Below are positions 47,497 to 56,580 of a DNA stretch of 64,000 bases, in pieces. How positions within the stretch are numbered: the stretch's first letter is position 1; each line of letters starts with the position of its first letter. Position numbers and translations under genes: made by a program. The notes beneath the pieces are model-generated. The model saw only the letters and a list, made by a program, of their open reading frames with translations. It did not search any database and had not been told where the DNA came from. The stretch lies in NCBI RefSeq assembly GCF_000725885.1, contig NZ_JODR01000009.1:186001-250000 (forward strand), in the 5' to 3' direction. Source of the DNA: Streptomyces albus subsp. albus (lineage in GTDB: Bacteria; Actinomycetota; Actinomycetes; Streptomycetales; Streptomycetaceae).

Positions 47497-48393
47497 GTGA
47501 TCCGGGTCGTGGTCGTGGACGACGAGGAACTGGTGCGTTCCGGGCTGCGGCTGATCCTGGGCACGGCACCCGACATCGAGGTCGTCGCCGCCTGCGGCGG
47601 GGGCGAGGCCGTCGCGGCCGTGCTGGAGCACCGGCCCGACGTGCTGCTGCTGGACATCCGGATGCCGGACGTCGACGGGCTGACCGTGCTGCGCCGGCTG
47701 CGTGACGTGCCCGGTGCACCCCGTACCGCCATGCTGACGACCTTCGACGCCGAGGAGTACCTGGGGACCGCCCTGCACGAGGGTGCCGCCGGGTTCCTGC
47801 TCAAGGACACCGCGCCCGAACAGCTGGTGCACGCCGTGCGGGTGCTCGCCGACGGCGGCCGGGTGCTCTCGCCCGGGGTGACCCCGGCCGTCATCGGCGG
47901 CTATCTGGGGCACCGTCCCGACGAGGAGGCCGCGCGCGGGGTGGCCACCCTCACGGCGCGGGAGCGGCAGGTGCTGGCCCTGGTGGGCGAGGGCCTGTCG
48001 AACGGGGAGATCGCCCAACGGCTCGATCTGGCGCACGGCACCGTCAAGGACCACGTCAGCGCGCTCCTCGGCAAGCTGGGCGGCCTCAACCGGGTCCAGG
48101 CCGCCGTCATCGCCGACCGCGCCGGTCTCGTGGGGCAGGTGCCCTCCCACCCGTCCGCACCGGACGGGCGCACCGCCCGGGCCGCAGCCGGGCGCCGGCC
48201 GTCCGCAAGCGGCGGGGCTCCCCCGCGCGGCTCCCGCGACACCGGGGAGGTCGCCCGGGGGACGGCCGGGGAAACCGCCCAGGAGACGACCGGGGAAACC
48301 GCCCAGAGGACCACCGGGGAAACCGCCCAGGGGACCGCCGGGAAGACCGCCCAGGGGACCGCCGGGGGAAGCTCACCGGACGGCACGCCGTGA
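47497..48393 (+). CDS. NarL/LuxR-type response regulator
   Basis: 298-residue response regulator: receiver domain with phosphoacceptor D53 (VLLLDIRMPDVDG) and a LuxR HTH (LTARERQVLALVGEGLSNGEIAQRLDLAHGTVKDHVSALLGKL) ending near residue 210. The last ~85 residues are a Gly/Ala/Thr/Glu/Gln low-complexity tail built from five 8-residue repeats (GETAQxTx). GTG 47497 follows GAGGAG 8 nt upstream. The partner kinase gene is next. Confidence 0.92.
   Translation: MIRVVVVDDEELVRSGLRLILGTAPDIEVVAACGGGEAVAAVLEHRPDVLLLDIRMPDVDGLTVLRRLRDVPGAPRTAMLTTFDAEEYLGTALHEGAAGFLLKDTAPEQLVHAVRVLADGGRVLSPGVTPAVIGGYLGHRPDEEAARGVATLTARERQVLALVGEGLSNGEIAQRLDLAHGTVKDHVSALLGKLGGLNRVQAAVIADRAGLVGQVPSHPSAPDGRTARAAAGRRPSASGGAPPRGSRDTGEVARGTAGETAQETTGETAQRTTGETAQGTAGKTAQGTAGGSSPDGTP
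48243..48362. repeat. 24-bp tandem repeat, five copies
   Basis: Units start at 48243, 48267, 48291, 48315 and 48339; consensus begins CGGGGAAACCGCCCAG. In frame, they encode the GETAQ-type tail of the response regulator. Confidence 0.9.
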
Positions 48394-48407
48394 GCAGGTG
48401 AACGGGG

Positions 48408-48600
48408 CCCGGCCCCCGTGCCGGTTTCCGCCCGCCCGTCCCTCCGCCCGTCGGCGGGCCGCTGCCGGCGTCCTCCGCCCCGCTTCCCCGTCCCGACCCC
48501 CCGACCCGTCCCGGTCCCTGCCCCTGTCCCTCCCGGTCCCTGTCCCCCGCCGGCCCCTGTCCGGTCCCTGTCCCTGCTCCGGTCCCGGCCCCTGTCCCGC
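48408..48600. repeat. Polypyrimidine repeat tract between response regulator and kinase
   Basis: C/T-rich plus strand made of degenerate CCGGTCCCTGTCCC and related units. Such strand asymmetry can form unusual DNA structure. It separates two genes that normally overlap or abut. Confidence 0.7.
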
Positions 48601-48637
48601 TCTCAGGAAATCCGTACTGCCATGTCCCGTCCGCTTC

Positions 48638-49831
48638 ATGCTGTCCGCCGTCCCCGCGGAGGGCTCCTCCGTATCGCGCCAGTGGGTCGCGCTGGGGGTC
48701 CCCGTCGCGCTCGGGCTGGCCGACGCCTTCCTGGTGAACGGGGTACGGCCCGGACTGGAGCTGTGGGTGTCGCTCGCGGCGGCGCTGGCACTGCTGGTGC
48801 GGTGGCGGGCGCCGGTGCCGGTGTTCGTGGTGTCCCTGGTGGGGATCTACGTGGGGTACATCTGGTTCGCGCCGATGATCGCCCTCTACACGGTGACGGC
48901 GCGACGCCGCAGCAACGTGCTGGCTGTCGCCGGGGCCGTGGCGCTGGCGGTGGCGCACTACCTGCCCTATCCACTGGACGGGTTCACGCCGACCGCCGAC
49001 CGTGAGGACCTGCTCGACATGGTGGACTCCTGCGTCCAGGCCGTGGTGCCGGCGGTGTCCGGACGGTGGGCGCGGACGCGGCGGGAGCTGCGGGAGCGGG
49101 TCCGGGAGCTGACCGTCAGCCGGCACCGGGAGGCGGAGCTGCTGGCCGAGCGGGCGGTGATCACCGAGCGGGCGCGGCTGGCGCGGGAGATGCACGACGT
49201 GGTGGCGCACCAGGTGAGTCTGATCAGCGTGCAGGCGGGTGCGCTCCAGATGACGTGCCAGGACGGTACGTCGCGGGAGCTGGCCCGTACGGTGCGGGAA
49301 CTGGCCGTCAAGACGCTGACGGAGCTGCGGCACATGGTCGGCGCGCTGCGGTCGGGCAGCGGGGCGCCGCCGGGGCTGGCCCCGCAGCCGAGGCTGTGCG
49401 ACCTGCCCGCGCTGACGGAGGGGTCCGGGCTGCCCGTCACACTCGATCTCCCGGCGCTCCCCGAGGACGCGGAGGGCGGGGCGGCGTGGCCGGAGGCGGT
49501 GGAACGGGCGGCCTACCGCACCGTTCAAGAGGCTCTGACGAATGTCGGCAAGCACGCGCCGGGTGCGCGGGTGCACGTCACCGTGCGGGCGGCCGAGCAG
49601 CTGACGGTGACGGTGCGCAACGGCCCGCCGCCCGAGCGGGACACGGTGTCGGGCGCGCTGCCGTCCGGTGACGAGCCGTCACTGCCCGGTGGCGGACACG
49701 GCCTGCTGGGGCTGCGGGAGCGCGCCCTGCTGCTGGGCGGCACTTTCCTGGCGGGGCCGACGGGGGACGGCGGGTTCCTGGTGGCGGCCCAGTTCCCGGC
49801 CGGGACGCGGACGGGCGTGGCGGGGGTCTGA
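48638..49831 (+). CDS. Two-component sensor histidine kinase (HisKA_3)
   Basis: 397-residue NarX/DesK-type kinase. N-terminal membrane domain with about five TM helices (WVALGVPVALGLADAFLV, LWVSLAAALALLVRW, VFVVSLVGIYVGYIWF, VLAVAGAVALAVAHYL); H-box H186 in REMHDVVAHQVSLI; N-box EALTNVGKHAPGA; G-box GGGHGLLGLRERA. ATG 48638 is the best start; the preceding ~230 bp is a C/T-rich tract unlike protein. It pairs with the upstream response regulator. Confidence 0.9.
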   Translation: MLSAVPAEGSSVSRQWVALGVPVALGLADAFLVNGVRPGLELWVSLAAALALLVRWRAPVPVFVVSLVGIYVGYIWFAPMIALYTVTARRRSNVLAVAGAVALAVAHYLPYPLDGFTPTADREDLLDMVDSCVQAVVPAVSGRWARTRRELRERVRELTVSRHREAELLAERAVITERARLAREMHDVVAHQVSLISVQAGALQMTCQDGTSRELARTVRELAVKTLTELRHMVGALRSGSGAPPGLAPQPRLCDLPALTEGSGLPVTLDLPALPEDAEGGAAWPEAVERAAYRTVQEALTNVGKHAPGARVHVTVRAAEQLTVTVRNGPPPERDTVSGALPSGDEPSLPGGGHGLLGLRERALLLGGTFLAGPTGDGGFLVAAQFPAGTRTGVAGV

Positions 49832-50378
49832 GGTTCGCGGGGTGTGAGGCCGGCTGGGCTGTGAGGCCAGCCGGCGTATGAGGCCCGCAGGAGGGTGGGA
49901 CCCGCGGGCGGCGGGTGGCCCACGGGCGGCGGGTGGCCCACAGGCACTGGGGGCCCACAGGCACTGGGGCCCCCAGACGCAGGAGGCCCACAGACACCGG
50001 AGGCGCACAGGCGCAGGAGGCCCACAGACGCGCGACCCGCGGAGTGCGTTGTCCGCAGCCCCGTGTGGCCCACTGGCGTAAGAGGCCCGCTCACCTCCGC
50101 GGCCCACCACACGCGAGCCCCACCCACACGCGAGCCCCACTCACCCACGAGCCCCACCGGCATGGCCGTCCCCGCCACCCGCCCAGCGGCGTACGGCTCG
50201 CACGGTGGGCGGGGCACCGTTGTACTGGGGGCGAGGCCCTGACCGGCCCCCATCCGCCCGCGCCGCCCTCGCACAGCCGTACGCAGCCCAGCCACTCCGG
50301 GCGCCGGGGACCCAGGGGCCGGAGGCCGTCTCTTTCTGCCGTAAGCCCCACGCCGTACGCCGTATAAGGAGCCCACCG
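49832..50378. other. Repeat-rich gap between kinase and PAP2 genes
   Basis: Nearly 550 bases. From about 49840 to 50170 it is degenerate repeats such as GGCGGGTGGCCCAC and AGGAGGCCCACAGAC. After that comes ordinary GC-rich DNA and the AAGGAG ribosome-binding site of the PAP2 gene. Long open frames crossing it have repeat-derived sequence and are not accepted as genes. Confidence 0.6.
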
Positions 50379-51185
50379 ATGAGCGGGCAGCACCCTGTGG
50401 AATCCCCGGAAGAGAGCGAACCGTCCGCAGTCGGCGGCCCCCCGGAGCAGCTGGACCCCCGCGGGCTGCTGCGGCACCTGGCACCCGTGCCGGTACCGGT
50501 GCCGGCGGGCAGCGAGGTGAGACGGCACGGTGGGCGGGCCCGGCGGTCGCCGCTGGTCCCGCTCGGCGCGGGCCTGCTCGCGAGCGTGCTGGTGTTCGCC
50601 GCGGTGGCGTACCTGGTGCTGACGGCGGAGGCGGGGTTCCTGGACCGGCCGCTGATGGGCGAGGCGGTGCGGCACCGGCCGGCCGTGCTGGACGGGCCGA
50701 TGCAGGTGGTGTCGGACGTGTCGGAGCTGCCGCTGCTCGTCGTCTCGGTGCTGGTGGCGCTGTGGATCTCGTGGCGGGCCGGCTCCTGGCTGCCGGTGGT
50801 GCTGGTCGGCGCCACGGGAGCGCTCGCGGCCCTGGCGTCGACCGCGGCGAAGGAGCTGACGGACCGGTCCCGGCCTCCGGCGAAGCTGTGGCAGGTGTCC
50901 GAGGAGGGGTTCGGTTTCCCGTCCCGGCACACGGTGGTCGCCACGGCGGTGCTGCTGGTCCTGGCGTACGTGTGTGCGGCCCGGCTCCGCTCCCGCGCCG
51001 CGCGGCTGAGCATGTGGACGGGGGCGGGCCTGCTGTGCGTGCTGTGCGGCTACAGCCGCGTCCATCTGGGGGTGCACTGGCCCACCGATGTGCTGGCCGG
51101 ACTGGGGCTGGGCGCGGCGGTGGCCCTGCTGGTGGTCACGGCGCACGCGGTACGGAACCGCCACGCGGACCCGACACACGGGTGA
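50379..51185 (+). CDS. PAP2-family phosphatase
   Basis: 268-residue integral membrane lipid phosphatase. The three motifs are KELTDRSRPP (KX6RP-type), FPSRHTVVA (PSRH in place of the usual PSGH), and SRVHLGVHWPTD (SRX5HX3D); five to six TM helices. Probable substrates are phosphatidic acid or polyprenyl diphosphate. ATG 50379 has AAGGAG 7 nt upstream. The next gene carries a second PAP2 domain. Confidence 0.9.
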   Translation: MSGQHPVESPEESEPSAVGGPPEQLDPRGLLRHLAPVPVPVPAGSEVRRHGGRARRSPLVPLGAGLLASVLVFAAVAYLVLTAEAGFLDRPLMGEAVRHRPAVLDGPMQVVSDVSELPLLVVSVLVALWISWRAGSWLPVVLVGATGALAALASTAAKELTDRSRPPAKLWQVSEEGFGFPSRHTVVATAVLLVLAYVCAARLRSRAARLSMWTGAGLLCVLCGYSRVHLGVHWPTDVLAGLGLGAAVALLVVTAHAVRNRHADPTHG

Positions 51186-51541
51186 GGCCCGCGCTGGGGC
51201 CCTTCCCCATGGCTGAGACCCGCAGCCAGCCCCGCCCCACGGCTGAGGCCCACACCGGGCCCTTCCCCATGGCCGAGACCCACAGCCGGCCCAGCCCCAC
51301 GAGACGAGACCCGCACCGGACCCCGCCCCACGCTGAGGCCCACACCGGGCCCTCCCCCACGGCCGAGACCGACACCCGTCCCGGCCCCGCCCGCGAGGCC
51401 GTCTCCGGCTCGGCCGTACGTGAGTCTCCTCGCATCCGCCGCTTCCCCCCAGCACGTCCGGTGTGCTCCGGGGCGCACGGGGCAGAAGGGTGCTGCCCGG
51501 TGACCGCACCGGACCACGACGACGGAAACGAGGGGGCACCG
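51186..51541. other. Repeat-rich gap between the PAP2 genes
   Basis: About 350 bases. The first ~240 are degenerate repeats built on GGCCCTTCCCCATGGC and GAGACCCRCA units; the rest leads to a GAGGGGG ribosome-binding site. No gene is supported. Confidence 0.6.
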
Positions 51542-53170
51542 ATGACGACGCACCGGCGGTCAGGGCCTGCCCGGGGCTGGGCCCGCCGCGGCCTGGCGGC
51601 AAGCAGGAGACCAGGGCGCGGAACGCGGGCCGGAACAGTGGCGGCGGCCGTGCGCGAGCGGCTCGGCGACTGGGACCGCGCCGTCTTCCGCCGGGTGGCC
51701 GTCACCGACTGGCCGCGCGCGGAAGGGGTGCTGCCGCGACTGAGCCGTACGGCCGACCACAGCAAGCTGTGGACGGGCACGGCCGCCGTCATCGCACTGT
51801 CCGGAGTGGGCGGTCCGCGGGCACGGCGGGGCGCGCTGCGCGGCCTGGTCGCGGTGGCGGTGACATCCGCGCTGGTCAACACCGTCGGCAAGGGCGCGTT
51901 CGGGCGCAGCCGTCCGGTGCTGGACGAAGTGCCGGTGCTGCGGCGGCTGAAACGGCTGCCGACCAGCACCTCGTTCCCGTCCGGGCACGCGGCCTCGGCC
52001 GCCGCGTTCGCCACGGGCGTGGCGCTGGAGTCGCGGGGCTGGGGCGCCGTGGTCGCGCCGGTCGCGGCCTCCGTGGCGTTCTCCCGCGTCTACACCGGCG
52101 TCCACTACCCGAGCGACGTGCTGGTGGGGGCGGCGCTGGGCACGGCAGCCGCCTTCGGGGTGCGGGCCGTGCTCGACGCCCGGCGTCGGGTGCCGCCGGC
52201 CCAGCCGCTGGTGGAGGCGCCCGCGCTGCCGGACGGGCGGGGCCTGTCGGTGGTGGCCAACCCCGGTTCCGGGTCGGCGGCGTTCGTGGAGGAGGTCACC
52301 GAGGCGCTGCCGGCCGCGCGGGTGACCCGGTGGGACCCGGACGCGGGCACGCTGCCCGAGCTGCTGGAGCGGGAGGCGCGGCGCGCGTGGGAGGAGGGCG
52401 GCGCGCTGGGCGTGTTCGGCGGGGACGGCACCGTGAACGCGGCGGCCCGCGCGGCGCACCGGTACCGGGTGCCGCTGGCGGTGCTGCCCGGCGGCACCCT
52501 CAACCATCTGGCACAGGACCTGGGCATCGGAAGCTGCGCCGATCTGGCGAGCGCGGTCGGGTACGGGCACGCCATAGCGGTGGACCTCGCCCGGTTCGCC
52601 CCGCCGCGCGGCGCCGTCGGTGCGGGCGGTGCCGCCCCGGAACCGGGCTTCTTCGTGAACACCTTCAGCCTGGGTGCGTACGGCGATCTGGTGGAGGTGC
52701 GGGACCGCTGGCGGCAGCGGATCGGCCCGTGGGCGGCGGGGCTCGTCGCCGCGGTGCACGTGCTGCGGCACTCCCGCCCGTTCGAGGCGCGCGTCAACGG
52801 GCGCACCCGGTCGCTGTGGCTGCTGTTCGTCGGCAACTGCTCGTACCACACCCTCGGTGGCGGTCCCGGCGGGGCGCGGCGCTTCAACCTGGCGGACGGG
52901 ATGCTGGACGTCCACCTGGTGAAGGCCGGCCGGTGGGCCCGCACCCGGCTGGTGGCCTCGGCCCTCGCGGGCGTCCTGCACCGGTCGCCGGTGCACGCGG
53001 CTGCGCGCGGGCGCCGGCTCCACCTGTCCGGCATCCCCGAGGGGACGCTGTGCTCGTACGACGGTGAGACGGCGCCCTCGCCCACGGCGCTGCTGATCGA
53101 CAAGCCCGCCCCGCCACTGACCGTGTACCGGCCGCTGCCGGCCTGGCTCAGCGGTCGCCCCCTGACCTGA
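51542..53170 (+). CDS. PAP2 phosphatase fused to diacylglycerol/lipid kinase
   Basis: 542-residue fusion. N-terminal PAP2 domain (to about 215): KGAFGRSRP, FPSGHAASAAAF, SRVYTGVHYPSD. C-terminal DAGK_cat/LCB5-like kinase domain (from about 235): VVANPGSGSAAF, GVFGGDGTVNAAARAAH, LAVLPGGTLNHLAQDLG. One protein could both dephosphorylate and phosphorylate lipids, with opposite outcomes on the same pool. ATG 51542 follows GAGGGGG; GTG 51500 is an alternative. Confidence 0.92.
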   Translation: MTTHRRSGPARGWARRGLAASRRPGRGTRAGTVAAAVRERLGDWDRAVFRRVAVTDWPRAEGVLPRLSRTADHSKLWTGTAAVIALSGVGGPRARRGALRGLVAVAVTSALVNTVGKGAFGRSRPVLDEVPVLRRLKRLPTSTSFPSGHAASAAAFATGVALESRGWGAVVAPVAASVAFSRVYTGVHYPSDVLVGAALGTAAAFGVRAVLDARRRVPPAQPLVEAPALPDGRGLSVVANPGSGSAAFVEEVTEALPAARVTRWDPDAGTLPELLEREARRAWEEGGALGVFGGDGTVNAAARAAHRYRVPLAVLPGGTLNHLAQDLGIGSCADLASAVGYGHAIAVDLARFAPPRGAVGAGGAAPEPGFFVNTFSLGAYGDLVEVRDRWRQRIGPWAAGLVAAVHVLRHSRPFEARVNGRTRSLWLLFVGNCSYHTLGGGPGGARRFNLADGMLDVHLVKAGRWARTRLVASALAGVLHRSPVHAAARGRRLHLSGIPEGTLCSYDGETAPSPTALLIDKPAPPLTVYRPLPAWLSGRPLT

Positions 53171-53341
53171 ACGGGAGCGGGCCCGCCGGGGAGGGCCGGA
53201 CGGGCCCGCTCTTGGCGCCTCGGCGGGGAGGGGGCCGGGCAGACCCCCTGGCGCATCTGCGAGGAGGGGCGGGCGGGCCCCTGGCGCCTCGGCGGGAAGG
53301 GGCCGGGGCAGGCCCACCTGGCGCCTCGGCGCCGGCCGGAC
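53171..53341. repeat. Degenerate ~50-60-bp GC-rich repeats
   Basis: Three imperfect copies containing CTGGCGCCTCGGCGGGRAGG lie between the lipid kinase and dehydrogenase stop codons. Probably a decayed minisatellite; no gene. Confidence 0.6.
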
Positions 53342-54271
53342 TCAGTCGAAGCTGGCGAAGTAGCCCGCCGCCATGTCCTCTTCCCCGTGCCCCTGCGCTG
53401 CGGCCCGCTCCAGCCGGCGGCGGGCCGCCTCGGTGCCGTCCATCCGTACGCCGGCCCGTTCGGCGGCGGCCAGTACCAGCCGGGCGTCCTTGGCGGCGTT
53501 GTCGACGGCGAAGCTGGTGGTGTAGTCGCCGTCGATGATCGCGGCGGACTTGCCCTGGAAGTAGGCGTTGTCCATCGGCCCGCCGGTGACGACGTCGAGG
53601 ACGTGTGCGGGGTCCACTCCCAGCCCCTTGGCGAGGGCCAGCGTCTCGCCCACCCCGGTGGTCAGGGCCAGCACCCAGGTGTTGAGCACCAGCTTGAGGC
53701 GGGAGGCCGCGCCTTGGGCGGCTCCGGCGGCGTCGTCGGCGACCCACAGGGTGCGCTTGCCGATGGCGTCGAAGAGGGGCCGCAGCGTCTCCCGCGCCTC
53801 GGCGGGGCCGGCCGCGAGGACGACGAGTTGCCCGTTCTCGGCGGGCTCCCGGGTGCCCTGGACCGGTGAGTCGACGAAGACGAGGCCCGCCTCGTCGGCG
53901 AACGCGGCGAGATCGGCGACCTCCTCCCCCACCGTGCTGACCTGCGCCCAGACGGTGCCGGGCGCCAGACCGGGCGCCGCGGCACGCATGGTCTCCAGGA
54001 CACGGGGGCCGTCGTTGAGGACGGTGAGCACGACGCGGGCGCCGCGTACCGCGTCGGCGGGGGTGGCGGCGGCCCGGACCCCGTCCGCGGCCAGCGCCTC
54101 GGCCTTGCTCGCGGTGCGGTTCCAGGCCCGTACGGGGAAACCGCTCCGGCTGAGGTTGCGGGCGATGGGCGCGCCGAGGACACCGGTGCCGAGAACGGCG
54201 ACCTCCGGCCGTCCGGCGGAAGCACCGTCGGAGGGGGCGCCTTCGGGAGTGGGGGCGGGGCTGTGGCTCAT
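53342..54271 (-). CDS. NAD(P)-dependent beta-hydroxyacid dehydrogenase-type oxidoreductase
   Basis: 309-residue member of the 6-phosphogluconate / 3-hydroxyisobutyrate dehydrogenase superfamily (also includes imine reductases). N-terminal Rossmann loop VAVLGTGVLGAPIARNLSRSGF, substrate loop DSPVQGTREPAENGQL, and the C-terminal helical domain with catalytic-type Lys in SRLKLVLNTWVLAL. Substrate unknown. ATG 54271 is used. Confidence 0.88.
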   Translation of the reverse strand: MSHSPAPTPEGAPSDGASAGRPEVAVLGTGVLGAPIARNLSRSGFPVRAWNRTASKAEALAADGVRAAATPADAVRGARVVLTVLNDGPRVLETMRAAAPGLAPGTVWAQVSTVGEEVADLAAFADEAGLVFVDSPVQGTREPAENGQLVVLAAGPAEARETLRPLFDAIGKRTLWVADDAAGAAQGAASRLKLVLNTWVLALTTGVGETLALAKGLGVDPAHVLDVVTGGPMDNAYFQGKSAAIIDGDYTTSFAVDNAAKDARLVLAAAERAGVRMDGTEAARRRLERAAAQGHGEEDMAAGYFASFD

Positions 54272-54705
54272 GGGCGTGCTCCGTCGGAACGAACGTCACG
54301 GAAAGGGGCGTGCACCAGGGTGCACCAGCGCGCACGAGCAGGCGCGCGGAAAGCACCGCGGCGACAGCGGCGCGCCGACGCGACGGCGCAACGGCGCAAC
54401 GGCGCTTGCCTGTGCGGCTCCCGGGCCGGCTTCGGCCGGGCTGGGCTGACAGCCCCGGCTCCGGGCCGCCGGTCTTCGGCCGGGCTCCCGGCCCCGGCTT
54501 CGGGCCGGGTTTCGGGCCGCGCTTCGCGCCCGACTCCCGGCCCGGCCTCGGACGGAGGCCTCAGGCCGGGCCGGGCCTGGGACGGAGCTTCGGGCCAGGC
54601 CGGTCCTCGGGCGGAGCTTCGGGCCGAGCCTCGGGCGGGGCTTCCCCCTCTCGTCCCTCGAACGCTCACAACGCACGCACCCATGCGCGCAGCCCCCGCC
54701 CGCCC
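54272..54705. other. Repeat-rich gap between dehydrogenase and hydrolase genes
   Basis: About 430 bases. 54420-54650 is degenerate repeats of GGCTTCGGGCCGGG and GGACGGAGCTTCGGGCC type; no terminator with a clean stem and no gene was found. Confidence 0.55.
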
Positions 54706-55596
54706 TCAGCCGGCGGCCAGGACCTCCCGCAACGTGGCCGCGAACGCCTCCGGCTCGCCCTGCTGGCCGAACTCCCCGCCCAGGAAGTCCGCGTGGTGGC
54801 TCGGGAAGACCACCGGTTCCAGGCCGAGCCGCGCGGCGGTCGCGGCGGCGGCGCGGGCACACAGCTGCCCCTCCGACTCCTTGCCGACGGCGAGGACGAT
54901 CCGGGTGGACCGTGCCGCGGCGGCCAGCGCCTCGAAGTCGGGCCGGTAGCCCGTGCAGGCCCGCATGTTCTGCCCCAGCAAGGGGTCGTCACGCCGCCCG
55001 TCGTCCTCGGTCGGCAGCCCGAACGCGGCCGGGTCCGGCGCCGGCTCGTCCGCCCAGTTCTCCGGGAAAGGACCCGTCCTGCCGGTGACGGCGATGAACT
55101 TCGCCATCGCGGGCCCCATCCCGCTGCGCAGATACGTCCGGTGCACGTCCTCGCAGGCAGCCAGGGCGTGCGGGCCGTCCGGCAGTACGGCGGGAACCGG
55201 CGGCTCGTGCGCCACGAACGTCCGCACCAGGTCCGGGCGCACGGCCACCAGTGCCAGCCCGTTGACGGCGCCGCCGCTGCTGCCGAACAGTTCCACCGGC
55301 CCCGCACCCAGGTCCTCGATCACCCGGCGCAGGTCGTCCGCGTGCTCCTGCGGCGTCGTCTCCTCGGCGCCGTCCGTCCGCGGGGAGCGCCCGGTGCCGC
55401 GCGGGTCGTAGGTGACCACGACACGGTCGGCGAAGTGGGAGGCCAGCGTGGTGAAACCGCTCGCCTCCATGGGCGAACCCACCAGGAGCAGTGCCGGGTT
55501 GTCGGCTCCGGCCTCCGCCGGGTCGCCGTGCACGTCGTAGGTGAGCGTCGCACCGGCGCCCTCCACCGTGCGGGTCACGCGCTCGACAACAGCCAT
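54706..55596 (-). CDS. Alpha/beta hydrolase
   Basis: 296-residue hydrolase. Oxyanion/early strand LLLVGSPMEASGF, VTYDPRGTGRSPR, nucleophile elbow FGSSGGAVN (Ser near residue 106), and a candidate catalytic His in PSHHADFLGG. It is probably an esterase or epoxide-hydrolase-like enzyme; no substrate can be named. ATG 55596 has GGAGGAGG upstream. Confidence 0.87.
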   Translation of the reverse strand: MAVVERVTRTVEGAGATLTYDVHGDPAEAGADNPALLLVGSPMEASGFTTLASHFADRVVVTYDPRGTGRSPRTDGAEETTPQEHADDLRRVIEDLGAGPVELFGSSGGAVNGLALVAVRPDLVRTFVAHEPPVPAVLPDGPHALAACEDVHRTYLRSGMGPAMAKFIAVTGRTGPFPENWADEPAPDPAAFGLPTEDDGRRDDPLLGQNMRACTGYRPDFEALAAAARSTRIVLAVGKESEGQLCARAAAATAARLGLEPVVFPSHHADFLGGEFGQQGEPEAFAATLREVLAAG

Positions 55597-55820
55597 GGGT
55601 TCCTCCTCCGTAGAAGCCACTCGCACATACAGACGAGCGAGGGCAGCGGAACTCATCGCTGTTCGGAGAACTTCTTCTCCCCCATCCCCCGGGCGCACGC
55701 GCACACGCCGGGCCCCCGGGGCAGGCGAGACCGTACCGACGGGGCACAGCCGTCCCACCCGGGTCCCACCCCGCCGTACGGTGGCCGCGTCCCACCCCGC
55801 CGGACGGTGACGGGATCAGA

Positions 55821-55931
55821 TCAGTCCTTCCCCTGGCCCGCCTTCTTCGCGAGCCGTCGCCGCTGGCGGGCGGTCGGCTCCTTGCGTCCGGACTGCCGCA
55901 GGTACACGTCCTTGCGCCGCTCGTTCTCCAC
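55821..55931 (-). CDS. 36-residue basic conserved small protein
   Basis: GTG 55931 is preceded by GGGAGGAGG with an 8-nt spacer. The product VENERRKDVYLRQSGRKEPT then ARQRRRLAKKAGQGKD is Arg/Lys rich; the pattern RKxVYxRQxGR...TxRQRRRLxKKA recurs in small streptomycete proteins, which supports a real gene below usual size cut-offs. The function is unknown; nucleic-acid binding is a guess from charge. Confidence 0.75.
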   Translation of the reverse strand: MENERRKDVYLRQSGRKEPTARQRRRLAKKAGQGKD

Positions 55932-55989
55932 GCCGCCGCCTCCTCCCGGTCGCCGGCCCGCTCACGGGGCCGGTCCTCGGTCCTCGGCC

Positions 55990-56505
55990 TCAGCTTCTCC
56001 CGGGCGCGCGGCATCCGCATCCGCAACCGCGTCCGCAACCGCATCCGGGCGCGAGCATCTCGTAGACCGCGGCTGTGACGATCCCGTACGTCAGGTGCGG
56101 CACGATGTCGGCGATCCAGTCGGCGGGCTTCCAGGTGCGGGGGTCGGAGACCCTCAGCGTGGCCATCGGCACGTCGGACCCGGCCATCGCCGCCAGCCCC
56201 GTCAGCAGGCCGGCCAGCGGTACCGCCGGGCGCCACGGGAGCGCCCGGGAGAGGCCGTAGACCATGCCGACGCCCGTTCCGGTGACCATGCCCAGCACGG
56301 CGCCCGTACCGGAGGCGCGGTTCTCGCGCGTCTCGCCCTCCCCCGGGACGGGCACCCCCGTACGGTCGCTCAGCTCGTCCACCAGCTGCTCGGGGGCCGA
56401 ACTCGCGCCCCGGCCCCGCAGCACCATGTCCATGTAGGTGACAGCGTTCAGGGCGGTCGTCCCGGCAGCTCCGGCCACGACCCCCGCCAGTGCCTTGCGC
56501 ATCAT
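55990..56505 (-). CDS. Hypothetical membrane protein
   Basis: 171-residue protein with an N-terminal helix (MMRKALAGVVAGAAGTTALNAVTYMDM), a central glycine-rich hydrophobic region (TGAVLGMVTGTGVGMVYGL, AVPLAGLLTGLAAMAG) and a third near TYGIVTAAVYEML. It resembles the many actinomycete proteins of DUF1440/YagU-like type but is not assigned firmly. It ends in a Cys-Gly rich tail. ATG 56505 or 56502. Confidence 0.7.
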   Translation of the reverse strand: MMRKALAGVVAGAAGTTALNAVTYMDMVLRGRGASSAPEQLVDELSDRTGVPVPGEGETRENRASGTGAVLGMVTGTGVGMVYGLSRALPWRPAVPLAGLLTGLAAMAGSDVPMATLRVSDPRTWKPADWIADIVPHLTYGIVTAAVYEMLAPGCGCGRGCGCGCRAPGRS

Positions 56506-56580
56506 GCGCCCCCGGTTCCCACCCGCCCCCCCGCGGAAACACGACCCGCTCCCGGCGGCCCCACCGGCACCGGGCGCCGG

